Source: Apostichopus japonicus (lineage: Eukaryota; Echinodermata; Holothuroidea; Aspidochirotida; Stichopodidae). Taken from it: 64,000 bases of DNA. Of this stretch, positions 44,150-59,180 are shown piece by piece (position 1 is the stretch's first letter; every line of letters begins with the position of its first letter). Location of the stretch: positions 7,541,001 to 7,605,000 of the forward strand of contig NC_092562.1 of the NCBI RefSeq assembly GCF_037975245.1, given 5' to 3'. Position numbers and translations under genes: made by a program. Under the pieces are notes generated by a model, which worked only from the letters and a program-made list of their open reading frames with translations, made no database searches and was not told where the DNA came from.

Positions 44150-45950
44150 TATAGGTACCGCACAATCGATTTATCGGTACCGCACATTCGATTTATCGGT
44201 ACCGCACAATCGATTGATCGGTACCGCACATTCGATTTATCGGTACCGCACATTCGATTGATCGGTACCGCACATTCGATTGATCGGTACCGAACATTCG
44301 AATGATCGGTACTGCACATTCGAATGATCGGTACCGCACATTCATTTTATTATGTACCGCACCTTCGATCGATCGGAACAGCACATTCGATTTATCGGTA
44401 CCGCACATTAGATTTATAGGTACCGCACAATCGATTTATCGGTACCGCACATTCGATTTATCGGTACCGCACAATCGATTGATCGGTACCGCACATTCGA
44501 TTGATCGGTACCGAACATTCGAGTGATCGGTACCGCACATTCGAATGATCGGTACGCACATTCGATTGATCGGTACCGAACATTCGAGTGATCGGTACCG
44601 CATATTCGAATGATTGGCACCGCACATTCGATTGATCGGTACCGCACATTCGATTGATCGGTACCGAACATTCGAATGATCGTTACCACACGTTCGAATG
44701 ATCGGTACCGCACATTCGATTGATCGAAACCGCACATTTGATTGATCGGTACGGCACATTCGAATGATCGATACCGCACATTCGATTGATCGGTTCCGCA
44801 CATTCGATTGATCGGTACCGCACATTCGATTGATCGGTACCGAACATTCGAATGATCGGTGTCGCACATTCGATTTATAGGTACCGCACATTCGATTGAT
44901 CAGTACCGCACATTCGATTTATCGGTACCGCACATTCGATTTATCGGTACCGCACATTCGATTGATCGATACCGCACATTCGAATAATCGGTACTGCACA
45001 TTCGAATGATCGGTACCGCACATTCGATTTATCGGTACCGCACAATCGAATGATCGGTACCGCACATTCGATTTATCGGTACCGCACATTCGATTGATCG
45101 GTACCGCACATTCATTTTATCTGTACAGCACCTTCGATCGATCGGTACCACACATTCGATTTATCGGTACCGCACATTCGATTTATAGGTACCGCACAAT
45201 CGATTTATCGGTACCGCACATTCGATTTATCGGTACCGCACATTCGATTGATCACTACCGCACATTCGATTGTTCGGTACCGCACATTCGATTGATCGGT
45301 ACCGCACATTCGATTGATCACTACCGCAAATTCGAATGATCGGTACTGCACATTCGAATGATCGGTACCGCACATTCGATTTATCGGTACCGCACATTCG
45401 ATTTATCGGTACAGCACATTCGATTGATCGGTACCGCACATTCGATTTATCGGTAACGCACATTCGATTTATCGGTACCGCACATTCGATTGATAGGTAC
45501 CGCACATTCATTTTATCTGTACCGCACCTTCGATTGATCGGTACCACACATTCGATTGATCGGTACCGCACATTCGATTTATAGGTACCGCACAATCGAT
45601 TTATCGGTACCGCACATTCCATTTATCGGTACCGCACATTCGATTGATCGGAACAGCACATTCGATTGATCGGTACCGCACATTCGATTGATAGGTACCG
45701 AACGTTCGAGTGAACGGTACCGCACATTCGATTTTTCGGTACCGCACTTTCGATTGATCGGTACCGCACATTCGATTGATCGATACCGCACATTCGAATG
45801 ATCGGTACTGCACATTCGAATGATCGGTACCGCACATTCATTTGATCTGTACCGCACCTTCGATCGATCGGAACAGCACATTCGATTTATCGGTACCGCA
45901 CATTAGATTTATAGGTACCGCACAATCGATTTATCGGTACCGCACATTCG
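44150..45950. repeat. block V, copy 1 (repeats at +4067)
   Basis: Collinear with 48217-50017 at 4067 bp, with a modest number of substitutions (for example CTGTACAGC near 45121 against CTGTACCGC near 49188). The match stops at about 45950/50017, where copy 2 changes to GGTGCCGCAC. Confidence 0.8.
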
Positions 45951-48216
45951 ATTTATCGGTACCGAACATTCGAGTGATCGGTACCGCATATTCGAATGAT
46001 TGGCACCGCACATTCGATTTATCGGTACCGCACATTCGATTGATCGGTACCGAACATTCGAATGATCGTTACCACACGTTCGAATGATCGCTACCGCACA
46101 TTCGATTGATCGATACCGCACATTCGATTGATCGGTACGGCACATTCGAATGATCGGTACCGCACATTCGATTGATCGGTACCGAACATTCGATTTATCG
46201 GTACAGCACATTCGATTGATCGGTACCGCACATTCATTTTATCTGTACAGCACCTTCGATTGATCGGTACCACATATTCGATTTATCGTACCGCACAATC
46301 GATTTATCGGTACCGCACATTCGATTTATCGGTACCGCACAATCGATTGATCGGTACCGCACATTCGATTGATAGGTACCGCACCTTCGATCGATCGGAA
46401 CAGCACATTCGATTTATCAGTACCGCACATTCGATTTATAGGTACCGCACAATCGATTTATCGGTACCGCACATTCGATTTATCGGTACCGCACAATCGA
46501 TTGATCGGTACCGCACATTCGATTGATCGGTACGGAACATTCGAGTGATCGGTACCGCACATTCGAATGATCGGTACGCAAGTTCGATTGATCGGTACCG
46601 AACATTCGAGTGATCGGTACTGCATATTCGAATGATTGGCACCGCACATTCGATTGATCGGTACCGCACATTCGATTGATCGGTACCGAACATTCGAATG
46701 ATCGTTACCACACGTTCGAATGATCGGTACCGCACATTCGATTGATCGATACCGCACATTCGATTGATCGGTACCGCACATTCGATTGATCACTACCGCA
46801 CATTCGATTTATCGGTACCGCACTTTCGATCGATCGATACCGCATATTCGATTGATCGGTACCGCACATTCGATTTATCGGTAACGCACATTCGAGATAT
46901 CGGTACCGCACATTCGATTTATCGGTACAGCACATTCGATTGATCGGTACCGCACATTCATTTTATCTGTACAGCACCTTCGATTGATCGGTACCACATA
47001 TTCGATTGATCGGTACCGCATATTCGATTTATCGTACCGCACAATCGATTTATCGGTACCGCACATTCGATTTATCGGTACCGCACAATCGATTGATCGG
47101 TACCGCACATTCGATTGATAGGTACCGAACGTTCGAGTGATCGGTACCGCACATTCGATTTTTCGGTACCGCACTTTCGATTGATCGATACCGCACATTC
47201 GAATGATCGGTACTGCACATTCGAATGATCGGTACCGCACATTCATTTAAGTATGTACCGCACCTTCGATCGATCGGAACAGCACATTCGATTTATCGGT
47301 ACCGCACATTCGATTTATAGGTACCGCACAATCGATTTATCGGTACCGCACATTCGATTTATCGGTACCGCACAATCGATTGATCGGTACCGCACATTCG
47401 ATTGATCGGTACCGAACATTCGAGTGATCGGTACCGCACATTCGAATGATCGGTACGTAAGTTCGATTGATCGGTACCGAACATTCGAGTGATCGGTACT
47501 GCATATTCGAATGATTGGTACCGCACATTCGATTGATCGGTACCGCACATTCGATTGATCGGTACCGAACATTCGAATGATCGTTACCACACGTTCGAAT
47601 GATCGGTACCGCACATTCGATTGATCGATACCGCACATTCGATTGATCGGTACGGCACATTCGAATGATCGGTACCGCACATTCGATTGATCGGTACCGC
47701 ACATTCGATTTATCGGTACCGCACAATCGATTGATCGGTACCGCACATTCGATTTATCTGTACCGCACCTTCGATTGATCGGTACCGCACATTCGATTTA
47801 TCGGTACCGCATCCTAGATTTATAGGTACCGCACAATCGATTTATCGGTACCGCACATTCGATTTATCGGTACCGCACAATCGATTCATCGGTACCGCAC
47901 ATTCGATTTATCGGTACCGCACATTCGATTGATCGGTACCGCACATTCGATTGATCGGTACCGAACATTCGATTGATCGGTACCGCACATTCGATTGATC
48001 ACTACCGCACATTCGAATGATCGGTACTGCACATTCGAATGATCGGTACCGCACATTCGATTTATCGATACCGCACATTCGATTTATCGGTACAGCACAT
48101 TCGATTGATCGGTACCGCACATTCGATTTATCGGTACCGCACATTCGATTTATCGGTAACGCACATTCGATTTATCGGTACCGCACATTCGATTTATCGG
48201 TACCGCACATTCGTTT
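45951..48216. repeat. mosaic segment with block T part
   Basis: About 46300-46790 repeats about 43134-43620 (+3166), and 46786-47975 repeats 36651-37840 (+10135). One 23-bp unit near 47241 carries a private form, CATTTAAGTATG. No non-repeat sequence. Confidence 0.7.
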
Positions 48217-48779
48217 TATAGGTACCGCACAATCGATTTATCGGTACCGCACATTCGATTTATCGGTACCGCACAATCGATTGATCGGTACCGCACAATC
48301 GATTTATCGGTACCGCACATTCGATTGATCGGTACCGCACATTCGATTGATCGGTACCGAACATTCGAATGATCGGTACTGCACATTCGAATAATCGGTA
48401 CCGCACATTCATTTTATTATGTACCGCACCTTCGATCGATCGGAACAGCACATTCGATTTATCGGTACCGCACATTAGATTTATAGGTACCGCACAATCG
48501 ATTTATCGGTACCGCACATTCGATTTATCGGTACCGCACAATCGATTGATCGGTACCGCACATTCGATTGATCGGTACCGAACATTCGAGTGATCGGTAC
48601 CGCACATTCGAATGATCGGTACGCACATTCGATTGATCGGTACCGAACATTCGAGTGATCGGTACCGCATATTCGAATGATTGGCACCGCACATTCGATT
48701 TATCGGTACCGCACATTCGATTGATCGGTACCGAACATTCGAATGATCGTTACCACACGTTCGAATGATCGGTACCGCA

Positions 48780-51700
48780 CATTCGATTGATCGAAACCGC
48801 ACATTCGATTGATCGGTACGGCACATTCGAATGATCGATACCGCACATTCGATTGATCGGTTCCGCACATTCGATTGATCGGTACCGCACATTCGATTGA
48901 TCGGTACCGAACATTCGAATGATCGGTGTCGCACATTCGATTCATAGGTACCGCACATTCGATTGATCGGTACCGCACATTCGATTTATCGGTACCGCAC
49001 ATTCGATTTATCGGTACCGCACATTCGATTGATCGATACCGCACATTCGAATAATCGGTACTGCACATTCGAATGATCGGTACCGCACATTCGATTTATC
49101 GGTACCGCACAATCGATTTATCGGTACCGCACATTCGATTTATCGGTACCGCACATTCGATTGATCGGTACCGCACATTCATTTTATCTGTACCGCACCT
49201 TCGATTGATCGGTACCACACATTCGATTTATCGGTACCGCACATTCGATTTATAGGTACCGCACAATCGATTTATCGGTACCGCACATTCGATTTATCGG
49301 TACCGCACATTCGATTGATCACTACCGCACATTCGATTGTTCGGTACCGCACATTCGATTGATCGGTACCGCACATTCGATTGATCACTACCGCACATTC
49401 GAATGATCGGTACTGCACATTCGAATGATCGGTACCGCACATTCGATTTATCGGTACCGCACATTCGATTTATCGGTACAGCACATTCGATTGATCGGTA
49501 CCGCACATTCGATTTATCGGTAACGCACATTCGATTTATCGGTACCGCACATTCGATTGATAGGTACCGCACATTCATTTTATCTGTACCGCACCTTCGA
49601 TTGATCGGTACCACACATTCGATTGATCGGTACCGCACATTCGATTTATAGGTACCGCACAATCGATTTATCGGTACCGCACATTCCATTTATCGGTACC
49701 GCACATTCGATTGATCGGAACAGCACATTCGATTGATCGGTACCGCACATTCGATTGATAGGTACCGAACGTTCGAGTGATCGGTACCGCACATTCGATT
49801 TTTCGGTACCGCACTTTCGATTGATCGGTACCGCACATTCGATTGATCGATACCGCACATTCGAATGATCGGTACTGCACATTCGAATGATCGGTACCGC
49901 ACATTCATTTGATCTGTACCGCCCCTTCGATCGATCGGAACAGCACATTCGATTTATCGGTACCGCACATTAGGTTTATAGGTACCGCACAATCGATTTA
50001 TCGGTACCGCACATTCGATTTATCGGTGCCGCACAATCGATTGATCGGTACCGCACGTTCGATTGATCGGTACCGAACATTCGAGTGATCGGTACCGAAC
50101 ATTCGAATGATCGTTACCACACGTTCGAATGATCGGTACCGAATTTTCGATTGATCGATACCGCACATTCGATTGATCGGTACGGCACATTCGAATGATC
50201 GGTACCGCACATTCGATTGATCGGTACCGAACATTCGATTTATCGGTACAGCACATTCGATTGATCGGTACCGCACATTCGATTGATCGGTACCGCACAT
50301 TCGAATGATCGGTACCGCACATTCGATTGATCACTACCGCACATTCGATTTATCGGTACCGCACTTTCGATCGATCGATACCGCATATTCGATTGATCGG
50401 TACCGCACATTCGATTTATCGGTACCGCACATTCGATTGATCGGTACCGCACATTCGATTGATCGGTACAGCACATTCGATTGATCGGTACCACACATTC
50501 GATTTATCGGTACCGCACATTCGATTTATAGGTACCGCACAATCGATTTATCGGTACCGCACATTCGATTTATCGGTACCGCACAATCGATTGATCACTA
50601 CCGCACATTTGATTGTTCGGTACCCTACATTCGATTGATCGGTACCGCACATTCGAATGATCGGTACTGCACATTCGAATGATCGGTACCGAACACTCGA
50701 TTTATCGGTACCGCACATTCGATTTATCGGTACCGCACATTCGATTTATCGGTACAGCACATTCGATTGATCGGTACCGCACATTCGATTTATCGGTACC
50801 GCACATTCGATTTATCGGTAACGCACATTCGATTTATCGGTGCCACACATTCGATTTATCGGTACCGCACATTCGATTTATCGGTACCGCACAATCGATT
50901 GATCGGTACCGAACGTTCGAGTGATCGGTACAGCACATTCGATTGATCGGTACCGCACATTCGATTTATCGGTACCGCACATTCGATTTATCGGTACCGC
51001 ACATTCGATTGATCGATACCGCACATTCGAATAATCGGTACTGCACATTCGAATGATCGGTACCGCACATTCGATTTATCGGTACCGCACAATCGATTTA
51101 TCGGTACCGCACATTCGATTTATCGGTACCGCACATTCGATTGATCGGTACCGCACATTCGATTGATAGGTACCGAACGTTCGAGTGATCGGTACCGCAC
51201 ATTCGATTTTTCGGTACCGCACTTTCGATTGATCGATACCGCACATTCGAATGATCGGTACTGCACATTCGAATGATCGGTACCGCACATTCATTTTATT
51301 ATGTACCGCACCTTCGATCGATCGGAACAGCACATTCGATTGATCGGTACCGCACATTCGATTTATAGGTACCGCACAATCGATTTATCGGTACCGCACA
51401 TTCGATTTATCGGTACCGCACAATCGATTGATCGGTACCGCACATTCGATTGATCGGTACCGAACATTCGAGTGATCGGTACCGCACATTCGAATGATCG
51501 GTACGCAAGTTCGATTGATCGGTACCGAACATTCGAGTGATCGGTACTGCATATTCGAATGATTGGCACCGCACATTCGATTGATCGGTACCGCACATTC
51601 GATTGATCGGTACCGAACATTCGAATGATCGTTACCACACGTTCGAATGATCGGTACCGCACATTCGATTGATCGATACCGCACATTCGATTGATCGGTA

Positions 51701-54035
51701 CGGCACATTCGAATGATCGGTACCGCACATTCGATTGATCGGTACCGCACATTCGATTTATCGGTACCGCACAATCGATTGATCGGTACCGCACATTCGA
51801 TTTATCTGTACCGCACCTTCGATTGATCGGTACCGCACATTCGATTTATCGGTACCGCATCCTAGATTTATAGGTACCGCACAATCGATTTATCGGTACC
51901 GCACATTCGATTTATCGGTACCGCACAATCGATTGATCGGTACCGCACATTCGATTTATCGGTACCGCACATTCGATTGATCGGTACCGCACATTCGATT
52001 GATCGGTACCGAACATTCGATTGATCGGTACCGCACATTCGATTGATCACTACCGCACATTCGAATGATCGGTACTGCACATTCGAATGATCGGTACCGC
52101 ACATTCGATTTATCGGTACCGCACATTCGATTTATCGGTACAGCACATTCGATTGATCGGTACCGCACATTCGATTTATCGGTACCGCACATTCGATTGA
52201 TCGGTACCGCACATTCGATTGATCGGTACCGAACATTCGAATGATCGGTACTGCACATTCGAATGATCGGTACCGCACATTCATTTTATTATGTACCGCA
52301 CCTTCGATCGATCGGAACAGCACATTCGATTTATCGGTACCGCACATTAGATTTATAGGTACCGCACAATCGATTGATCGGTACCGCACATTCGATTTAT
52401 CGGTACCGCACAATCGATTGATCGGTACCGCACATTCGATTGATCGGTACCGAACATACGAGTGATCGGTACCGCACATTCGAATGATCGGTACGCACAT
52501 TCGATTGATCGGTACCGAACATTCGAGTGATCGGTACCGCATATTCGAATGATTGGCACCGCACATTCGATTTATCGGTACCGCACATTCGATTGATCGG
52601 TACCGAACATTCGAATGATCGTTACCACACGTTCGAATGATCGGTACCGCACATTCGATTGATCGAAACCGCACATTCGATTGATCGGTACGGCACATTC
52701 GAATGATCGGTACCGCACATTCGATTGATCGGTTCCGCACATTCGATTGATCGGTACCGCACATTCGATTGATCGGTACCGAACATTCGAATGATCGGTG
52801 TCGCACATTCGATTTATAGGTACCGCACATTCGATTGATCGGTACCGCACATTCGATTTATCGGTACCGCACATTCGATTTATCGGTACCGCACATTCGA
52901 TTGATCGATACCGCACATTCGAATAATCGGTACTGCACATTCGAATGATCGGTACCGCACATTCGATTTATCGGTACCGCACAATCGATTTATCGGTACC
53001 GCACATTCGATTTATCGGTACCGCACATTCGATTGATCGGTACCGCACATTCATTTTATCTGTACCGCACCTTCGATTGATCGGTACCACACATTCGATT
53101 TATCGGTACCGCACATTCGATTTATAGGTACCGCACAATCGATTTATCGGTACCGCACATTCGATTTATCGGTACCGCACATTCGATTGATCACTACCGC
53201 ACATTCGATTGTTCGGTACCGCACATTCGATTGATCGGTACCGCACATTCGATTGATCACTACCGCACATTCGAATGATCGGTACTGCACATTCGAATGA
53301 TCGGTACCGCACATTCGATTTATCGGTACCGCACATTCGATTTATCGGTACAGCAAATTCGATTGATCGGTACCGCACATTCGATTTATCGGTAACGCAC
53401 ATTCGATTTATCGGTACCGCACATTCGATTTATCGGTACCTCACAATCGATTTATCGGTACCGCACATTCGATTTATCGGTACCGCACATTCGATTTATA
53501 GGTACCGCACAATCGATTTATCGGTACCGCACATTCGATTTATAGGTACCGCACAATCGATTGATCGGTACCGCACATTCGATTTATCGGTACCGCACAT
53601 TCGATTGATCGGTACCGCACATTCGATTGATCACTACCGCACATTCGAATGATCGGTACTGCACATTCGATTTATCGGTACCGCACATTCGATTTATCGG
53701 TACCGCACATTCGATTTATCGGTACAGGACATTCGATTGATCGGTACCGCACATTCGATTTATCGGTACCGCACAATCGAGTGATCGGTACCGCACATTC
53801 GAATGATCGGTACGCACATTCGATTGAATGGTACCGAACATTCGAGTGATCGGTACCGCATATTCGAATGATTGGCACCGCACATTCGATTTATCGGTAC
53901 CGCACATTCGATTGATCGGTACCGAACATTCGAATGATCGTTACCACACGTTCGAATGATCGGTACCGCACATTCGATTGATCGATACCGCACATTCGAT
54001 TGATCGGTTCGGCACATTCGAATTATCGGTACCGC
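48780..54035. repeat. block W, copy 1 (~5.26 kb)
   Basis: First half of the freshest-looking large duplication. Private marks repeated downstream are ACATTTGATTG plus ACCCTACATTCG (50607/55754), CGAACACTCG (50689/55836), AACATACGAG (52453/57600), ACCTCACAATCG (53447/58584) and ACAGGACATTCG (53725/58872). The copy ends at about 54035, where the sequence returns to the GATCGAAACC unit with which it began at 48789. It overlaps the end of the second V copy. Confidence 0.9.
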
Positions 54036-57000
54036 ACATTCGATTGATCGAAACCGCACATTCGATTGATCGGTACGGCACATTCGAATGATCGATACCG
54101 CACATTCGATTGATCGGTTCCGCACATTCGATTGATCGGTACCGCACATTCGATTGATCGGTACCGAACATTCGAATGATCGGTGTCGCACATTCGATTC
54201 ATAGGTACCGCACATTCGATTGATCGGTACCGCACATTCGATTTATCGGTACCGCACATTCGATTTATCGGTACCGCACATTCGATTGATCGATACCGCA
54301 CATTCGAATAATCGGTACTGCACATTCGAATGATCGGTACCGCACATTCGATTTATCGGTACCGCACAATCGATTTATCGGTACCGCACATTCGATTTAT
54401 CGGTACCGCACATTCGATTGATCGGTACCGCACATTCATTTTATCTGTACCGCACCTTCGATTGATCGGTACCACACATTCGATTTATCGGTACCGCACA
54501 TTCGATTTATAGGTACCGCACAATCGATTTATCGGTACCGCACATTCGATTTATCGGTACCGCACATTCGATTGATCACTACCGCACATTCGATTGTTCG
54601 GTACCGCACATTCGATTGATCGGTACCGCACATTCGATTGATCACTACCGCACATTCGAATGATCGGTACTGCACATTCGAATGATCGGTACCGCACATT
54701 CGATTTATCGGTACCGCACATTCGATTTATCGGTACAGCACATTCGATTGATCGGTACCGCACATTCGATTTATCGGTAACGCACATTCGATTTATCGGT
54801 ACCGCACATTCGATTGATAGGTACCGCACATTCATTTTATCTGTACCGCACCTTCGATTGATCGGTACCACACATTCGATTGATCGGTACCGCACATTCG
54901 ATTGATAGGTACCGAACGTTCGAGTGATCGGTACCGCACATTCGATTTTTCGGTACCGCACTTTCGATTGATCGGTACCGCACATTCGATTGATCGATAC
55001 CGCACATTCGAATGATCGGTACTGCACATTCGAATGATCGGTACCGCACATTCATTTGATCTGTACCGCCCCTTCGATCGATCGGAACAGCACATTCGAT
55101 TTATCGGTACCGCACATTAGGTTTATAGGTACCGCACAATCGATTTATCGGTACCGCACATTCGATTTATCGGTGCCGCACAATCGATTGATCGGTACCG
55201 CACGTTCGATTGATCGGTACCGAACATTCGAGTGATCGGTACCGAACATTCGAATGATCGTTACCACACGTTCGAATGATCGGTACCGAATTTTCGATTG
55301 ATCGATACCGCACATTCGATTGATCGGTACGGCACATTCGAATGATCGGTACCGCACATTCGATTGATCGGTACCGAACATTCGATTTATCGGTACAGCA
55401 CATTCGATTGATCGGTACCGCACATTCGATTGATCGGTACCGCACATTCGAATGATCGGTACCGCACATTCGATTGATCACTACCGCACATTCGATTTAT
55501 CGGTACCGCACTTTCGATCGATCGATACCGCATATTCGATTGATCGGTACCGCACATTCGATTTATCGGTACCGCACATTCGATTGATCGGTACCGCACA
55601 TTCGATTGATCGGTACAGCACATTCGATTGATCGGTACCACACATTCGATTTATCGGTACCGCACATTCGATTTATAGGTACCGCACAATCGATTTATCG
55701 GTACCGCACATTCGATTTATCGGTACCGCACAATCGATTGATCACTACCGCACATTTGATTGTTCGGTACCCTACATTCGATTGATCGGTACCGCACATT
55801 CGAATGATCGGTACTGCACATTCGAATGATCGGTACCGAACACTCGATTTATCGGTACCGCACATTCGATTTATCGGTACCGCACATTCGATTTATCGGT
55901 ACAGCACATTCGATTGATCGGTACCGCACATTCGATTTATCGGTACCGCACATTCGATTTATCGGTAACGCACATTCGATTTATCGGTGCCACACATTCG
56001 ATTTATCGGTACCGCACATTCGATTTATCGGTACCGCACAATCGATTGATCGGTACCGAACGTTCGAGTGATCGGTACAGCACATTCGATTGATCGGTAC
56101 CGCACATTCGATTTATCGGTACCGCACATTCGATTTATCGGTACCGCACATTCGATTGATCGATACCGCACATTCGAATAATCGGTACTGCACATTCGAA
56201 TGATCGGTACCGCACATTCGATTTATCGGTACCGCACAATCGATTTATCGGTACCGCACATTCGATTTATCGGTACCGCACATTCGATTGATCGGTACCG
56301 CACATTCGATTGATAGGTACCGAACGTTCGAGTGATCGGTACCGCACATTCGATTTTTCGGTACCGCACTTTCGATTGATCGATACCGCACATTCGAATG
56401 ATCGGTACTGCACATTCGAATGATCGGTACCGCACATTCATTTTATTATGTACCGCACCTTCGATCGATCGGAACAGCACATTCGATTGATCGGTACCGC
56501 ACATTCGATTTATAGGTACCGCACAATCGATTTATCGGTACCGCACATTCGATTTATCGGTACCGCACAATCGATTGATCGGTACCGCACATTCGATTGA
56601 TCGGTACCGAACATTCGAGTGATCGGTACCGCACATTCGAATGATCGGTACGCAAGTTCGATTGATCGGTACCGAACATTCGAGTGATCGGTACTGCATA
56701 TTCGAATGATTGGCACCGCACATTCGATTGATCGGTACCGCACATTCGATTGATCGGTACCGAACATTCGAATGATCGTTACCACACGTTCGAATGATCG
56801 GTACCGCACATTCGATTGATCGATACCGCACATTCGATTGATCGGTACGGCACATTCGAATGATCGGTACCGCACATTCGATTGATCGGTACCGCACATT
56901 CGATTTATCGGTACCGCACAATCGATTGATCGGTACCGCACATTCGATTTATCTGTACCGCACCTTCGATTGATCGGTACCGCACATTCGATTTATCGGT

Positions 57001-59180
57001 ACCGCATCCTAGATTTATAGGTACCGCACAATCGATTTATCGGTACCGCACATTCGATTTATCGGTACCGCACAATCGATTGATCGGTACCGCACATTCG
57101 ATTTATCGGTACCGCACATTCGATTGATCGGTACCGCACATTCGATTGATCGGTACCGAACATTCGATTGATCGGTACCGCACATTCGATTGATCACTAC
57201 CGCACATTCGAATGATCGGTACTGCACATTCGAATGATCGGTACCGCACATTCGATTTATCGGTACCGCACATTCGATTTATCGGTACAGCACATTCGAT
57301 TGATCGGTACCGCACATTCGATTTATCGGTACCGCACATTCGATTGATCGGTACCGCACATTCGATTGATCGGTACCGAACATTCGAATGATCGGTACTG
57401 CACATTCGAATGATCGGTACCGCACATTCATTTTATTATGTACCGCACCTTCGATCGATCGGAACAGCACATTCGATTTATCGGTACCGCACATTAGATT
57501 TATAGGTACCGCACAATCGATTGATCGGTACCGCACATTCGATTTATCGGTACCGCACAATCGATTGATCGGTACCGCACATTCGATTGATCGGTACCGA
57601 ACATACGAGTGATCGGTACCGCACATTCGAATGATCGGTACGCACATTCGATTGATCGGTACCGAACATTCGAGTGATCGGTACCGCATATTCGAATGAT
57701 TGGCACCGCACATTCGATTTATCGGTACCGCACATTCGATTGATCGGTACCGAACATTCGAATGATCGTTACCACACGTTCGAATGATCGGTACCGCACA
57801 TTCGATTGATCGAAACCGCACATTCGATTGATCGGTACGGCACATTCGAATGATCGGTACCGCACATTCGATTGATCGGTTCCGCACATTCGATTGATCG
57901 GTACCGCACATTCGATTGATCGGTACCGAACATTCGAATGATCGGTGTCGCACATTCGATTTATAGGTACCGCACATTCGATTGATCGGTACCGCACATT
58001 CGATTTATCGGTACCGCACATTCGATTTATCGGTACCGCACATTCGATTGATCGATACCGCACATTCGAATAATCGGTACTGCACATTCGAATGATCGGT
58101 ACCGCACATTCGATTTATCGGTACCGCACAATCGATTTATCGGTACCGCACATTCGATTTATCGGTACCGCACATTCGATTGATCGGTACCGCACATTCA
58201 TTTTATCTGTACCGCACCTTCGATTGATCGGTACCACACATTCGATTTATCGGTACCGCACATTCGATTTATAGGTACCGCACAATCGATTTATCGGTAC
58301 CGCACATTCGATTTATCGGTACCGCACATTCGATTGATCACTACCGCACATTCGATTGTTCGGTACCGCACATTCGATTGATCGGTACCGCACATTCGAT
58401 TGATCACTACCGCACATTCGAATGATCGGTACTGCACATTCGAATGATCGGTACCGCACATTCGATTTATCGGTACCGCACATTCGATTTATCGGTACAG
58501 CAAATTCGATTGATCGGTACCGCACATTCGATTTATCGGTAACGCACATTCGATTTATCGGTACCGCACATTCGATTTATCGGTACCTCACAATCGATTT
58601 ATCGGTACCGCACATTCGATTTATCGGTACCGCACATTCGATTTATAGGTACCGCACAATCGATTTATCGGTACCGCACATTCGATTTATAGGTACCGCA
58701 CAATCGATTGATCGGTACCGCACATTCGATTTATCGGTACCGCACATTCGATTGATCGGTACCGCACATTCGATTGATCACTACCGCACATTCGAATGAT
58801 CGGTACTGCACATTCGATTTATCGGTACCGCACATTCGATTTATCGGTACCGCACATTCGATTTATCGGTACAGGACATTCGATTGATCGGTACCGCACA
58901 TTCGATTTATCGGTACCGCACAATCGAGTGATCGGTACCGCACATTCGAATGATCGGTACGCACATTCGATTGAATGGTACCGAACATTCGAGTGATCGG
59001 TACCGCATATTCGAATGATTGGCACCGCACATTCGATTTATCGGTACCGCACATTCGATTGATCGGTACCGAACATTCGAATGATCGTTACCACACGTTC
59101 GAATGATCGGTACCGCACATTCGATTGATCGATACCGCACATTCGATTGATCGGTTCGGCACATTCGAATTATCGGTACC
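54036..59180. repeat. block W, copy 2, minus five units
   Basis: Starts where copy 1 ends. The offset is 5257 up to about 54905 and 5147 after it, because 110 bp (five units, about 49640-49750 of copy 1) are missing. Otherwise I saw no difference over 5.1 kb. It ends at about 59180, exactly where copy 1 would begin again: GATCGGTACC here, against GATCGAAACC at 54046. Confidence 0.9.

Noticed and set aside
52132-52830. Longest open frame, 232 codons on the minus strand (also 57279-57977), reading as a 22-residue cysteine- and arginine-containing repeat.
   Set aside because: The consensus unit has no minus-strand stop in any phase, so long frames arise by default. Frames overlap in all phases and on both strands, start codons fall at a fixed point of the cycle, and ends coincide with T19 units. 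No ribosome-binding or promoter context and no unique domain is present.
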